DNA of 64,000 nt, from contig NZ_JAUFPQ010000023.1 in assembly GCF_030409305.1 (NCBI RefSeq), positions 248,001 through 312,000 on the forward strand, read 5' to 3'. Made by a program: the position numbers and the translations under genes. The notes beneath the pieces are model-generated. The model ran no database searches. It had not been told where the DNA came from and worked only from the letters and a program-made list of their open reading frames with translations. The stretch is from Halomonas maura. Its GTDB lineage: Bacteria; Pseudomonadota; Gammaproteobacteria; Pseudomonadales; Halomonadaceae. This document shows, piece by piece, positions 45,462 to 54,640 of the stretch (position 1 is the first letter of the stretch; each line of letters opens with the position of its first letter).

Positions 45462-46514
45462 ATGGCGATACTGACCACGCGGGCACTCAAGAAGCACTAC
45501 GGCCGCATCATCGCCGTGGACGGGGTCGACATGGAGACCCATGACGGCGAGCTGCTCGCCGTGCTCGGCCCCTCCGGGTCGGGCAAGACCACCCTGATGC
45601 GCATGGTCGCCGGCCTCGAGGAGCCCAGCGCCGGCGAGCTGTTCATCGACGGGCGCTCCATCGTCGGCGTCCCCCCGCGCAGCCGCAACATCGCCATGGT
45701 GTTCCAGAACTACGCGCTCTACCCCAACATGACGGTGCGCGACAACATCCTCTTCCCGCTGCGCGCGCGCAAGGCGCCGCCGGACGAGCAGCGCCGCCAG
45801 CTGGACTGGGTGGCCGGCATCCTCGAGATCACCGACCTGCTCGACCGCCGCCCCACCCGGCTGTCGGGCGGCCAGAGCCAGCGCGTGGCGCTGGCCCGCG
45901 CCATGGTGCGCACCCCCGACCTCTTCCTGTTCGACGAGCCGCTGAGTTCACTGGATGCGCAGATCCGCAGCCAGGCCCGCGGCGAGCTGCGCGAGCTCCA
46001 TGACCGCACCGGTATCACCACCCTCTACGTGACCCACGACCAGACCGAGGCCCTGGGGCTGGCCGATCGCATCATGGTCATGGAGAAGGGCACCGTCCAC
46101 CAGATCGGCACCCCCCAGCAGCTCTACTACGACCCCGCCGACACCTTCGTCGCCGGCTTCATCGGCGACCCGCCGATGAACCTGCTGCCCCTCGACGGGC
46201 GCATCATCGGCGTGCGCCCGGAGCACTTCCATCTCGCCGCCGAGGCGCCGAACGACGAGATCGTCCTGGAACTCGACATCGAGGTCGAGCACCTCGAGTT
46301 CCTGGGGGCGGAATGGCTGGTCTACGGCGTGGTGCGCCGCGGGGTGACCGAGCAGCGGCGCCCGCCGCGGGTCATCGGCCGCCTGCGCCAGGCCGCCATG
46401 CCGACGCTTGCCACCGGCGAGACCCATCACTTCGTGGTGACCCGCCGCGATGCCTGCTTCTTCGACCCCGCGACGGGCCAGCGACTCTCGCAGGCCAGGG
46501 TGGCGGTGACATGA
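45462..46514 (+). CDS. ABC transporter ATPase, MalK/UgpC type
   Basis: A 350-residue ATPase with Walker A 'GPSGSGKTT', Q-loop 'MVFQNYALYPNMTVRDNI', signature 'RLSGGQSQRVALARAMVR', Walker B 'LFLFDEPLSSLDAQIR' and H-loop 'LYVTHDQTEA'. The C-terminal 110 residues are a TOBE/OB regulatory domain ('IIGVRPEHFHLAAEAPND'). One ATPase would serve both downstream permeases. The stop overlaps the next start as ATGA. Confidence 0.93.
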   Translation: MAILTTRALKKHYGRIIAVDGVDMETHDGELLAVLGPSGSGKTTLMRMVAGLEEPSAGELFIDGRSIVGVPPRSRNIAMVFQNYALYPNMTVRDNILFPLRARKAPPDEQRRQLDWVAGILEITDLLDRRPTRLSGGQSQRVALARAMVRTPDLFLFDEPLSSLDAQIRSQARGELRELHDRTGITTLYVTHDQTEALGLADRIMVMEKGTVHQIGTPQQLYYDPADTFVAGFIGDPPMNLLPLDGRIIGVRPEHFHLAAEAPNDEIVLELDIEVEHLEFLGAEWLVYGVVRRGVTEQRRPPRVIGRLRQAAMPTLATGETHHFVVTRRDACFFDPATGQRLSQARVAVT

Positions 46515-47503
46515 GCGCCGGACCCGACGGTTCCGACCGGGCCGGGCCGGCCGCGCGCGGTCCGGAGCCGCCCGATGGCGCCCTGGCCCGCCTGGCGCTG
46601 GCCCTCGAGCGCCCCCGGGTGCTGGGCGCGCTGCTGCTCGCCCCGGCGGTGCTCTATGTGGTGGCCTTCGTGGCCGTGCCGTTCTTCATCGCCATCGCCC
46701 TGAGCGTGAGCGATGCCACGGTCGGCAGCCCGCAGATCGACACCTTCGTCGGCCTGGACAACTTCCTCGCCGTGCTCGACCAGTCGGGCTTTCGCCTGGC
46801 GCTGCGCAACAGCCTGCTGATCACCACATTGACGGTGCTGATCCTGCTGGTGCTGGCGACCACCGCCGTCGAGCTGCTGGCCCGCGACTTCCGCGGCAAG
46901 CGGCTGGTCCAGGTGCTGTTCATGATCCCCTGGGCGATGCCGGTGTCGCTGTCGGCGATCACCTGGCTGTGGGTGCTGGACTCCCAGTACAGCCCCATCG
47001 ACTGGGTGCTGGTGCAGATCGGCCTGCTCGGCCCGGGCGGCACCTTCGGCCCCTCCTGGAACCTCTTCTACCTGGGCCGGGAGGGCCTGGCGATCGCCTC
47101 GATCGTGCTGGTCGACGTGTGGCGGACGCTGCCGCTGGCGACCATCATCGTGCTGGCCGGGCGCCTGTCGATTCCCCGCGAGCGCCTCGAACAGGCGCAG
47201 CTCGACGGCGCCGGCTTCTTCCGCATCCTGTTTCGCATCATCATCCCCGCGCTGGCCCCGGTGCTGACCGTGGCGATCCTGTTCACCGCCCTGCTGGTGA
47301 TCGGCGAGATGTCGACCATCGCCCTGCTGACCCGCGGCGGCCCCGGCCACAGCACCCAGATCCTGCCGCTCTGGGCCTACCTCAAGGGCATCAACAGCGG
47401 CGACCTGGGCCAGGGCGCGGCCATCGCGCTGTTCCTGTTCCCGGTGCTGCTGGCGGCGGCGGTCGTGGCGCTGCGCTTCGCCTATCGCGCCGGCAAGGAC
47501 TGA
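46511..47503 (+). CDS. ABC sugar transporter permease, MalF/UgpA type
   Basis: A 330-residue permease with six predicted membrane helices. The first is 'LLLAPAVLYVVAFVAVPFF'. The cytoplasmic EAA coupling loop appears as 'EQAQLDGAGFFRILFRIIIP'. The N-terminus has an unusually long acidic/Pro-rich extension before the first helix. ATG at 46511 overlaps the ATPase stop. Confidence 0.92.
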   Translation: MSAGPDGSDRAGPAARGPEPPDGALARLALALERPRVLGALLLAPAVLYVVAFVAVPFFIAIALSVSDATVGSPQIDTFVGLDNFLAVLDQSGFRLALRNSLLITTLTVLILLVLATTAVELLARDFRGKRLVQVLFMIPWAMPVSLSAITWLWVLDSQYSPIDWVLVQIGLLGPGGTFGPSWNLFYLGREGLAIASIVLVDVWRTLPLATIIVLAGRLSIPRERLEQAQLDGAGFFRILFRIIIPALAPVLTVAILFTALLVIGEMSTIALLTRGGPGHSTQILPLWAYLKGINSGDLGQGAAIALFLFPVLLAAAVVALRFAYRAGKD

Positions 47504-47514
47504 GGGGAAAGATC

Positions 47515-48354
47515 ATGCGAACCGCCGCCCGCCAGCCACTGTTCTACGCCGCCATCACCCTGCTGGTGCTGTTCACCACCCTGCCGGTGCTCTATGCGGT
47601 GATCACCATCTTCAAGCGCGAGAGCGAGCTCTACCGCTTCGGCTCCAACCCCTTCCTCTACGAGACCTCGCCGACCCTGGACCACCTGATCTACCTGTTC
47701 ACCGACACCGCCTTCCCCACCTTCGCCATGAACTCCCTGATCATCGGGCTGCTGGTAGTGGCCATCACCGTGGCGCTGGCCGTGCCGGCGGCCTATGCCC
47801 TGGCGCGGCTGACCGGCCACTGGGGTGAACGCTCCGGCATGGCGATCTTCCTGGTCTACCTGATTCCCCCCACCCTGCTGTTCATCCCGCTGTTCCGCAT
47901 CGTGGTGGCGCTGGGGCTGGCCAACACCATCTGGTCGCTGGTGCTGGTGCTGCCGACCATCACCATCCCCTTCTGCACCTGGCTGCTGCTGGGGTTCTTC
48001 CGCTCGGTGCCGCCGCAACTCGACGAGGCCGCGCTGCTGGATGGCTGCACCCGCCTCCAGGCATTCTGGAAGGTGGTGCTGCCCCAGGCCCTGCCCGGCA
48101 TCGGCGCCTGCATCGTGTTCGCCTTCTCGCTCTCGCTGTCCAACTACATCTACGCGGTGACCTTCGTCAGCGAATCGGCGGCGCGCAACATCAGCGCCGG
48201 GGTACCCACCGAACTGATCCGCGGCGACGTCTACTTCTGGCCATCGCTGATGGCCGCCACCACGGTGGTGGCGATCCCCCTGGGCATCGCCTACGGCCTG
48301 CTGTTCGACTACCTGGTGCGCGGCTTCCAGAGCGCCGGCGCCGGCGGGGAGTGA
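47515..48354 (+). CDS. ABC sugar transporter permease, MalG/UgpE type
   Basis: A 279-residue permease with six helices ('LFYAAITLLVLFTTLPVLYA' first) and the EAA loop 'DEAALLDGCTRLQAFWKVVL'. It pairs with the preceding permease to form the transmembrane channel. GAGGGGAAA lies 5 bases upstream of the ATG. Last gene of the operon. Confidence 0.92.
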   Translation: MRTAARQPLFYAAITLLVLFTTLPVLYAVITIFKRESELYRFGSNPFLYETSPTLDHLIYLFTDTAFPTFAMNSLIIGLLVVAITVALAVPAAYALARLTGHWGERSGMAIFLVYLIPPTLLFIPLFRIVVALGLANTIWSLVLVLPTITIPFCTWLLLGFFRSVPPQLDEAALLDGCTRLQAFWKVVLPQALPGIGACIVFAFSLSLSNYIYAVTFVSESAARNISAGVPTELIRGDVYFWPSLMAATTVVAIPLGIAYGLLFDYLVRGFQSAGAGGE

Positions 48355-48647
48355 CGGCGCGAGGCACCGGGGCATCCGACATTCCCGGGATGGGCTTGCC
48401 GACGGATGCCCGTGGCAGCATGCCGGTGAAGGGCAGCGTCAGGGCGGTGTCGAGAAATAAATAACACGAAAGTCTTTGACCCACGCTGACGGGCGTGACA
48501 CCGTGGTGCCAGTTGGTTAGCAAGCAGCATGGTTTCAGCAGCAGTCGAATCCTTTCGATCGCCTGTAATTGTATTCCTTGTCTTACCCGCTACTCATCTG
48601 GGTGACGCCAGGAACTTTGCAAGGCGCTAAGCGCGAGAGGATTTTTC
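48355..48647. other. intergenic region with inverted repeat and csp leader
   Basis: GGGCATCCG (48370-48378) and CGGATGCCC (48403-48411) pair after the ABC operon and may end it, although no T-tract follows. The later part, to 48647, is a long leader before the cold-shock gene with GAGAGGA as ribosome-binding site. Long leaders are usual for cold-shock genes; a promoter could not be fixed. Confidence 0.45.
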
Positions 48648-48854
48648 ATGACGACTGGTACCGTCAAGTGGTTCAACGATTCCAAGGGTTTCGGCTTCAT
48701 TTCTCCTGCCGATGGCAGTGATGACGTGTTCGCCCATTTCTCCGAAATCCAGACGGAAGGCTTCAAGTCCCTGCAGGAAGGTCAAAGCGTCTCTTTCGAC
48801 GTGACTCAGGGCAAGAAAGGCCTCCAGGCCTCGAATATCAAGACGCTCGCCTGA
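48648..48854 (+). CDS. cold-shock protein, CspA family
   Basis: A 68-residue single cold-shock domain with both RNA-binding motifs ('KGFGFI' and 'VFAHF'), the typical start '[10 protein letters not shown]', and the usual family length. It binds single-stranded RNA and DNA and prevents RNA secondary structure. GAGAGGA lies 6 bases before the ATG, and an intrinsic terminator follows about 45 bases after the stop. Confidence 0.96.
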   Translation: MTTGTVKWFNDSKGFGFISPADGSDDVFAHFSEIQTEGFKSLQEGQSVSFDVTQGKKGLQASNIKTLA

Positions 48855-48897
48855 TCTCAGGGATCACGAGCGCTCTCGAACCTCACCGGTTCGCTGA

Positions 48898-48927
48898 TCA
48901 GGGCCCGCTTAGCGGGCCCTGATTCGT
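48898..48927 (+). terminator. terminator of the cold-shock gene
   Basis: TCAGGGCCCGC pairs with GCGGGCCCTGA around a 3-base loop, then GATTCGTTGT. The stem is strong and perfectly placed after the cold-shock gene; the following T-run is short. Confidence 0.7.
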
Positions 48928-48968
48928 TGTATGCCGGCTCGACCCGCTGGTGCCTGAAATAAGGAATA

Positions 48969-49014
48969 GGGAATCGGGGTCCGTCCCCGTATCGGGAATC
49001 GCGTTCCGTCCCCG
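48969..49014. repeat. tandem imperfect 21-base repeat
   Basis: Two near-identical copies, starting at 48969 and 48994, of GGGAATCG-G-TCCGTCCCCG separated by TATC/C-rich spacer. Similar GGGGACGG elements flank REP-associated (RAYT) transposase genes in other proteobacteria, but no transposase is present here. Confidence 0.45.
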
Positions 49015-49017
49015 AGG

Positions 49018-49650
49018 TCAGCGTCTTGCTTCGGTAGCCATACGGTACGCCAGACTCGTCAGCAGGCCTGCCATTACCCAGCGCTGGGCCGCAATCCACA
49101 CAGGCCGCCCGGCGAGAAAGCTCGCGATGGCGCCTGCGATGACCACGATCAGGGCATTCACGCCGACACTGATAACGATCTGAAATGTTCCTAGCATCAG
49201 CGACTGAGCCAGTACACTGCCATATTGCGGCTCGATGAACTGCGGTAGCAAGGCAAGATACATGATGGCGATCTTGGGGTTCAGCAGATTGGTCACGAAC
49301 CCCATGCAGAATAACCTGGCGTGGCTGTCCTTCGGCAATTGCCTGACCTGGAAAGGTGACCCCCCACCGGGCCTGACCGCCTGCCATGCCAGCCACAACA
49401 GATACAAGGCACCACCGATCCGCAATGCATCATACGCATAGGGAATCGCCAGCACGATCGCGGTAATGCCGAATGCCGCGCACAGCATGTAGAAGACGAA
49501 CCCCAGCGCCACACCGCTCAACGAGATCAACCCCGCCATTCGGCCCTGGCAGATCGAGCGAGATATCAGGTAGATCATGTTGGGCCCTGGTGTCAGCACC
49601 ATCCCCAGCGCAACGAGGGAAAAGCCGATCAAGCTCGTCCAGTCAGGCAT
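49018..49650 (-). CDS. LysE-family amino-acid/homoserine exporter
   Basis: A 210-residue membrane protein with about six helices and the family start 'LVALGMVLTPGPNMIYLISR', plus 'GVALGFVFYMLCAAFGITA' and 'GFVTNLLNPKIAIMYLALLP'. RhtB/LysE proteins export homoserine, threonine or related amino acids; the substrate here is not known. The ATG at 49650 restores the normal start. Confidence 0.9.
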   Translation of the reverse strand: MPDWTSLIGFSLVALGMVLTPGPNMIYLISRSICQGRMAGLISLSGVALGFVFYMLCAAFGITAIVLAIPYAYDALRIGGALYLLWLAWQAVRPGGGSPFQVRQLPKDSHARLFCMGFVTNLLNPKIAIMYLALLPQFIEPQYGSVLAQSLMLGTFQIVISVGVNALIVVIAGAIASFLAGRPVWIAAQRWVMAGLLTSLAYRMATEARR

Positions 49651-49768
49651 GCGTCGTATCCTCCATGACCGCCCAGGCGATGGATAGTACAAGCTGCAGA
49701 CGGAAATCGTCATCTCCGATAGTCGACCATGAAGCCGACGAGCCCTACAGCGCACCGGCCCATCGGGA

Positions 49769-50635
49769 TCAGCCATCTCGAGCCAAGCGCGTCAGCCGCA
49801 CCTCAACGGTAACGCTCAGCGACTCCAGCGCCGCCGCCTTCTCTCTCCCCTCGGCGCTGGCGCGATGGAGGTGCGGGGTCATGGCCAGCAGGTCGGCGAT
49901 GGGCTCGGCGCCGTCGAGGTCGATGGAGTAGCGCAGCGTCTCGCCGACAAGGCGAGTAAAGCCTGCCGGCACCGCATGGTCACCGGCGCGCGGGGGCTTG
50001 AGGGTGGGATAGATGATCTCGCGCAGTTCGCGAAGGTGGTCGGGGCCAGCTTCAACTAGCAGCAGCTCGCCGCCGGGCTTCAGCACCCGGGCGAACTCCG
50101 GGTAGACGGGGAAGCCGAACAGGCACAGCACCCGGTCCAGGCTGTTCGCCTGCACCGGCAGATGGGCGTTGGTGCCCACGGCCCAGGTGGCGTTTTTCTG
50201 CCGCTTGGCGGCGGCGAGCACCGCCCACTTGGAGATATCCACGCCCAGCAGGGAAAGCGTCGGCGCCTCGCCCTGCGCTTTCTCAGCCTCAGTCTCGGTC
50301 GCGGCCAGCTCGCGCAGGTAGTAGCCCTCGCCGCAGCCGGCATCCAGGCAGTGAAGCGTGCCCCCGGCGGGCGCCTCGGCCAGCACGGCCCGGCTGACCG
50401 CCTCGACGATCGGTCGATAGTGGCCGGCCTCGAGGAAGCGCCGGCGCGCCGCCACCATTTCCTTGCCGTCGCCGGGGTCGCGGGAGCGCTTGTGCTGCAC
50501 CGGCAGCAGGTGCACATAGCCCTGCCTGGCGATATCGAAGCCGTGGCCGGTGGCGCAGCGCCAGGCGCCGTCGCGCCGCTCCAGCGGGTCACCGTCCAGG
50601 GGACAGGCCAGGGCCTGAAAGGGGGTGGTGTTCAT
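49769..50635 (-). CDS. rlmA: 23S rRNA (guanine-N1)-methyltransferase, RlmA type
   Basis: A 288-residue enzyme that methylates G745 (E. coli numbering) of 23S rRNA. Diagnostic stretches are 'GYVHLLPVQHKRSRDPGDGK', 'MVAARRRFLEAGHY', 'HCLDAGCGEGYYLREL' (SAM site), 'LLGVDISKWAV' and 'CLFGFPVYPEFARVLKPGGE'. The N-terminal zinc site in E. coli RlmA is CPLC...C...H; here it reads CPLD (Cys11, Asp14) with Cys27 and His31, so one Cys ligand is replaced by Asp. The ATG at 50635 fits the family. Confidence 0.92.
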   Translation of the reverse strand: MNTTPFQALACPLDGDPLERRDGAWRCATGHGFDIARQGYVHLLPVQHKRSRDPGDGKEMVAARRRFLEAGHYRPIVEAVSRAVLAEAPAGGTLHCLDAGCGEGYYLRELAATETEAEKAQGEAPTLSLLGVDISKWAVLAAAKRQKNATWAVGTNAHLPVQANSLDRVLCLFGFPVYPEFARVLKPGGELLLVEAGPDHLRELREIIYPTLKPPRAGDHAVPAGFTRLVGETLRYSIDLDGAEPIADLLAMTPHLHRASAEGREKAAALESLSVTVEVRLTRLARDG

Positions 50636-50727
50636 GTCTCGCCTCGTCGCCTGATGATGGATGCCTCGCCCCCGCGCCCCTGCCGGCGCGCTCGAGCCTG
50701 GCGGCATGCCCGGCCGGACACGAAGAA

Positions 50728-50743
50728 CCCGCCGATTGGCGGG
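50728..50743 (-). terminator. terminator after the MscS-type gene
   Basis: CCCGCC and GGCGGG pair around GATT; on the minus strand TTCTTCGTG follows. It lies about 70 bases beyond the stop of the mechanosensitive-channel gene and before rlmA. Confidence 0.5.
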
Positions 50744-50809
50744 CCCTGATGCCTTTCCATCTTACCCGGCGACCGTCGCTGCGTGCCATTCGCTCGTGCC
50801 CGGCCGCCG

Positions 50810-52528
50810 TCAGCGGGGCGATCCGGCGTCGTTGCCGGGGGGCTGTTCGGGTCCCTCGCCGCGAGCGATATCGTCATGGCTGATGACCATCACCCCTCTG
50901 GGCCACCACTCGGGATGGTGGTCCCGAATGAAGGCCATCAGTCGCTCTCGCACATTCATTTCAGCGATCCAGCCGGCGAAGGGGTCCGAGGTCATGAGAT
51001 AGCACACGATCGTCTGGGCCGTCTCGGTCTGTCCGGTCACATAACAGCACAGCTTGTGGTGCTCGATGACGCTGTCTTCTTCCTTCGCATACGCCAGGAA
51101 CTTGTCTCTCAGGCAGCCGATATCGGCGCTCAGGTGAAGGGTCAGCTCCAGGCTTCTGTACTCCTTCGTGCTCTTGACCGAGAGGTTCTCGAAGGGCTTG
51201 GAGACGAAGTAGGTGACCGGCACGATCAGGCGCCGCTCATTCCAGGCCCTCAAGCGGATGAACGTATAGAAGATGCCTTCCACATAGCACCATTGCCCGT
51301 CGAACATCACCAGGTCGCCGATGCGTATGGACTTCGCCAGCGACAACTGAAACGACGAGAGGATATTGCCGAGTATGGCCTGGCCGGCGATACCCACCAG
51401 CACCGCCAGGACACTGGCCGATGCCAGCAGGGACAACCCCAGCGTCTCGAAGAGCTGGATCTGGCTCAGCACATAGATCGAGACGGCGGTCACCGTGACC
51501 AGGATGATGAGCCGACGCAGGGCGTAAAGTGTCGTCAGTAATCGACGCTCGTCCTTGGGCTTGGTGTCATCGATCTGCCCCATCAGGCGCTGCATCATTC
51601 TCAGCATGAGGGTATCGACGAGGCGAAGCGCGATCGTACCGGCCCCCCAGGCCAGAATGGCGATCAGCAGTACCCGAAAAGACGTGGTGGCCACGGCCGA
51701 GAAGGAGACCACGTAGTCGAGCAGTATTTGGGTGGCCAGCGACACGACGATGAGCGCCGCGGGTCCCCGGATGCGGCCGGCGAAGATGCTGGGGGCACCG
51801 GCCGGCAGCCAGCGTGTCGCCACCCCGACCAGGCTGTAGGTCCCCCAGCCCACCAGGCCCACCGACAGCAGGAAAACCGGTATGGCGATCCATTCCCAGA
51901 TCTTGAGCACCCCGAACGAGGCCTTGAAGCGCCGCGGGATATATTCCTCCAGCCAGGAGGGGCCGTATCGTTCATACAGCAGAGGGACCGACGACACACT
52001 ATCCGGCATGACCATCCACACCGGCGCCTCGTTGCCCACCCGATATCGGCCCAGGCGAATGTCGTAGGCATCGCCTTCGACCGTGAGCGATGCCAGCTTG
52101 AGGTTCCGACGCGGCTTCCCTGCCTGGGGGTGCTGACCCGACGGGTCCTCGATGGCGGCATCCTGGCGTCCGGAGAGGTCGGACACCTTGAGCCACTCGC
52201 CACGCTTGAGGACCTCGGCCAGTTGCCTGGCCAACTCGGCCCCTCGCTGTCGTTGCTCCGCCGGGGTCAGCTCGGAAAGGTCGAGCAGGTGGGCCGCCGC
52301 CGCGAAGTCCTCCTCTTCGGTCAAGGCCTGAAAGCTGCGGATCGCCTGCCGTGGCGTCATTCGCTTCACCGACTCGGGGGGCTCGTCCAGTCCCGCGTTC
52401 AGCGATTCGACGGGGAACCAGCGCGTCTCCTCGCTGCCGTCGCCCGGCGTCTGCGCCACCGCCAGGCAGGAAAACGCCAGCGCCAGCGCCGCCGCCAGCC
52501 ACCGTCGCCACAAGCCATTCTTCTTCAT
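50810..52528 (-). CDS. MscS-family mechanosensitive channel
   Basis: A 572-residue protein. A signal peptide ('LAAALALAFSCLAVAQT') and a periplasmic domain of about 190 residues precede at least four membrane segments ('IAIPVFLLSVGLVGWGTYSL', 'ALIVVSLATQILLDYVVSF', 'VLLIAILAWGAGTIALRLVD', 'LIILVTVTAVSIYVLSQIQL') and the pore helix with 'LLASASVLAVLVGIAGQAIL', then the beta domain 'SIRIGDLVMFDGQWCYVEGI'. It would gate during hypo-osmotic shock, a fitting task in a halophile. The ATG at 52528 gives the signal peptide. Confidence 0.9.
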   Translation of the reverse strand: MKKNGLWRRWLAAALALAFSCLAVAQTPGDGSEETRWFPVESLNAGLDEPPESVKRMTPRQAIRSFQALTEEEDFAAAAHLLDLSELTPAEQRQRGAELARQLAEVLKRGEWLKVSDLSGRQDAAIEDPSGQHPQAGKPRRNLKLASLTVEGDAYDIRLGRYRVGNEAPVWMVMPDSVSSVPLLYERYGPSWLEEYIPRRFKASFGVLKIWEWIAIPVFLLSVGLVGWGTYSLVGVATRWLPAGAPSIFAGRIRGPAALIVVSLATQILLDYVVSFSAVATTSFRVLLIAILAWGAGTIALRLVDTLMLRMMQRLMGQIDDTKPKDERRLLTTLYALRRLIILVTVTAVSIYVLSQIQLFETLGLSLLASASVLAVLVGIAGQAILGNILSSFQLSLAKSIRIGDLVMFDGQWCYVEGIFYTFIRLRAWNERRLIVPVTYFVSKPFENLSVKSTKEYRSLELTLHLSADIGCLRDKFLAYAKEEDSVIEHHKLCCYVTGQTETAQTIVCYLMTSDPFAGWIAEMNVRERLMAFIRDHHPEWWPRGVMVISHDDIARGEGPEQPPGNDAGSPR

Positions 52529-52727
52529 ACGCGCCTTACCCGATTCGGTGGGACATCCATGCATGCCTGGCCAGGCCCATGTCGGGGCACAGCTTAGCGC
52601 CCATGGCACCGCCAGACTCAACCCTGTGTTCGATAGCCGTGTCCTTTCTGCCACGTCTCGCTCATGTCGCAAGGCCAGCGGCGGGACGGTGCCTATCGGG
52701 CGACATGCAAGCGCCAAGGCAACGGCG

Positions 52728-53333
52728 TCACCGAGAGTGCGCTTGCACCCCACCGTGGATCAGCGAGGCGAACGCCCTGGCAGCCTCGGCCTCGCTGCAA
52801 TTACCGCGCACCATCGCCCCCGAGAGGGCATCTCCCGCGCCGATCAAGCCGACGCAGCGTCGTTCGAGCTCGTCATCGGCCAACTCGCAGTACGGCGTCA
52901 ACACCGCGGCGAACAGTTGGACGTAGCCGTCGAGCAGTTCCTGATAGACGCTCTCCTTCTCCTCACTCCCTGCCAGTGCGGCGCCGATGGCATGCCACTC
53001 GCCGCTGGTATCGGCATAGCAGTGAACGTGAGCGGCGGCGAGCATGTCAGCGGTTTCCTCGAGACTCCGCTCACCGCTGGTCAGTGCTTCGCGAAGCGCG
53101 TTCGACTGCTGCGAGTCGATCAGCTTGTAGAGTTCGATCAACAGCGTTGAGCGCGTGCCGAAATGATCGTAGGCGACCGGCTTGGAAACGCCGGCGCATG
53201 CCGCCAGATGCCCCAGGGTCAGGCGATCCGCCCCCTGCTCGCGGACGATCCGCAGCGCCGTATCGAGCAGCTGACGCCGCCGCCCTTCCCTCGAAAGCCG
53301 GCGGCCCGTGGGTTCCACGGCTTTTCCCTTCAT
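52728..53333 (-). CDS. TetR-family repressor
   Basis: A 201-residue regulator with an N-terminal helix-turn-helix ('LLDTALRIVREQGADRLTLG', 'HLAACAGVSKPVAYDHFGTR') and an all-helical ligand domain. It is divergent from the saccharopine-dehydrogenase-like gene, and two perfect palindromes lie in the shared region, so it very likely represses both genes until a small ligand binds. Confidence 0.92.
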   Translation of the reverse strand: MKGKAVEPTGRRLSREGRRRQLLDTALRIVREQGADRLTLGHLAACAGVSKPVAYDHFGTRSTLLIELYKLIDSQQSNALREALTSGERSLEETADMLAAAHVHCYADTSGEWHAIGAALAGSEEKESVYQELLDGYVQLFAAVLTPYCELADDELERRCVGLIGAGDALSGAMVRGNCSEAEAARAFASLIHGGVQAHSR

Positions 53334-53379
53334 ACCGTTCGTCTCATGTCGCTCGTCATGTTATCGCGTCCGCTTGCAT

Positions 53380-53418
53380 AACCTACCAAGAGTAGGTTAA
53401 ACCTACCAATGGTAGGTT
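53380..53418. promoter_or_regulatory. two tandem TetR operators
   Basis: AACCTACCAAGAGTAGGTT (53380-53398) and AACCTACCAATGGTAGGTT (53400-53418) are two palindromes in tandem, 20 bases centre to centre, about two helical turns apart. They lie between the TetR gene and its divergent partner, just upstream of the partner's ribosome-binding site. Confidence 0.85.
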
Positions 53419-53440
53419 TTGACGAAACGGAGGCTCAGTC

Positions 53441-54448
53441 ATGTTACAGGATCCCATTCTGCTTATCGGCGGCTCCGGCATCGTCGGCCGCTGGACCGCG
53501 CGCTTTCTGCGCGCCACGCATCCCGACGCCGCGCTATTGATCGGCGGCCGCGATCTCGCCAGGGCGGAGGAAGCCGCTGCGGAGATCGGCAATGCGGAGG
53601 CCGTGAAGATCGACCTGGCCGCCGCCGACCTCGGGCTGGGTGAACGCCGGGTCAGCGCCATCGCGATCTTTTTCACCGACACGACGACCGCCGCGCTGCG
53701 TTTCGCCCAGGCGCGCGGCGTACCGTATATCAGCATTTCTCCGGCCATCCACGAGACCGGCCCCGACGTCGCGGCATACATGCACACGCCGGATGCCGCG
53801 CCGGTGATTCTCGGTACCGAATGGCTCGTGGGCGCCACGACGATACCGACGCTCACGTTCGCCAAGGCGTTCGGCCGCATCGACGATATTCGCCTCGGCG
53901 CCCTGCTCGACGAGCAGGACGAAGGGGGCCCGGCCGCCTTCGCCGACCTCGAACGGCAGACGCAGGCCGTTCCTGCCGTGCTGGCGCGTCGCGACGGCGC
54001 CTGGTGCTGGCGCACCGGCGACGACGCCAAGGCCGAGTTCCACGCCGCCGACGGCACCCCGATGGCAGCCACCGCGCTATCGCCGCACGACATCGTCGGC
54101 CTCGCGACCGTGACCGGCGCGCCGAACGTCGCGTTCAACCTGGCCATCGGCGAGAGCTCCAGCCGCCGTCGCGGCGAACCGATGTCCACCGAGATCCTTA
54201 TCGAACTCGCCGGCGAGGACCCCGCGGGCCAGCCGCTGCGCACCCGTCATGCGGTCACCCATCCCGAAGGGCAAATGCCGCCGACAGGCCTCGGCGTCGC
54301 GCTGCTGCTCGAACGACTCACCGGGCTCGACGGCGACCCGACGCCCCCAGCCGGGCTCTATTTTCCGTATCAGCTACTCGATTCGCAGCGCTATTTCGAA
54401 CGCTTCGAGCAGGCTGGCGGGGAGATCTCGGCACTGGAAGCGCCGTGA
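53441..54448 (+). CDS. saccharopine-dehydrogenase-like NAD(P)-binding protein
   Basis: A 335-residue protein with an N-terminal Rossmann fold ('ILLIGGSGIVGRWTARFLRA', 'LLIGGRDLARAEEAAAEIG') and a C-terminal half typical of saccharopine-dehydrogenase-like oxidoreductases. GGAGG lies 8 bases before the ATG. The substrate is unknown. Tandem TetR operators sit about 22 bases upstream of its start, so the divergent TetR protein probably represses it. Confidence 0.8.
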   Translation: MLQDPILLIGGSGIVGRWTARFLRATHPDAALLIGGRDLARAEEAAAEIGNAEAVKIDLAAADLGLGERRVSAIAIFFTDTTTAALRFAQARGVPYISISPAIHETGPDVAAYMHTPDAAPVILGTEWLVGATTIPTLTFAKAFGRIDDIRLGALLDEQDEGGPAAFADLERQTQAVPAVLARRDGAWCWRTGDDAKAEFHAADGTPMAATALSPHDIVGLATVTGAPNVAFNLAIGESSSRRRGEPMSTEILIELAGEDPAGQPLRTRHAVTHPEGQMPPTGLGVALLLERLTGLDGDPTPPAGLYFPYQLLDSQRYFERFEQAGGEISALEAP

Positions 54449-54496
54449 CAGGCACGCGCATGCCATGGCGCATGGCATGACGCTCGCTCGAGGCGG

Positions 54497-54628
54497 GTTG
54501 ACGACAACGTGCACGGCTACCGAGGGCCAGATCGAGTCGCTTCGGCGGAACACCTCGCCCGCCGCGAGGCCGGCTATCGGTGCCGCCGGGAAACCCATGT
54601 GGATGCCGTGAAGGATCGCGACCGTCGC
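54497..54628 (-). pseudogene. CPBP-family membrane protease C-terminal fragment
   Basis: The minus strand encodes 'ILHGIHMGFPAAPIAGLAAG' and 'VFRRSDSIWPSVAVHVVVN', the closing motifs of CPBP (CAAX-like) intramembrane proteases. Nothing upstream belongs to such a gene because an oxidoreductase gene ends at 54641. It is a remnant about 45 residues long. Confidence 0.5.
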
Positions 54629-54640
54629 AGCGCGGGCCCG

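Noticed and set aside
43791..45542. 583-codon minus-strand frame
   Set aside because: Antisense to the ABC binding-protein gene, which has a signal peptide and family motifs.
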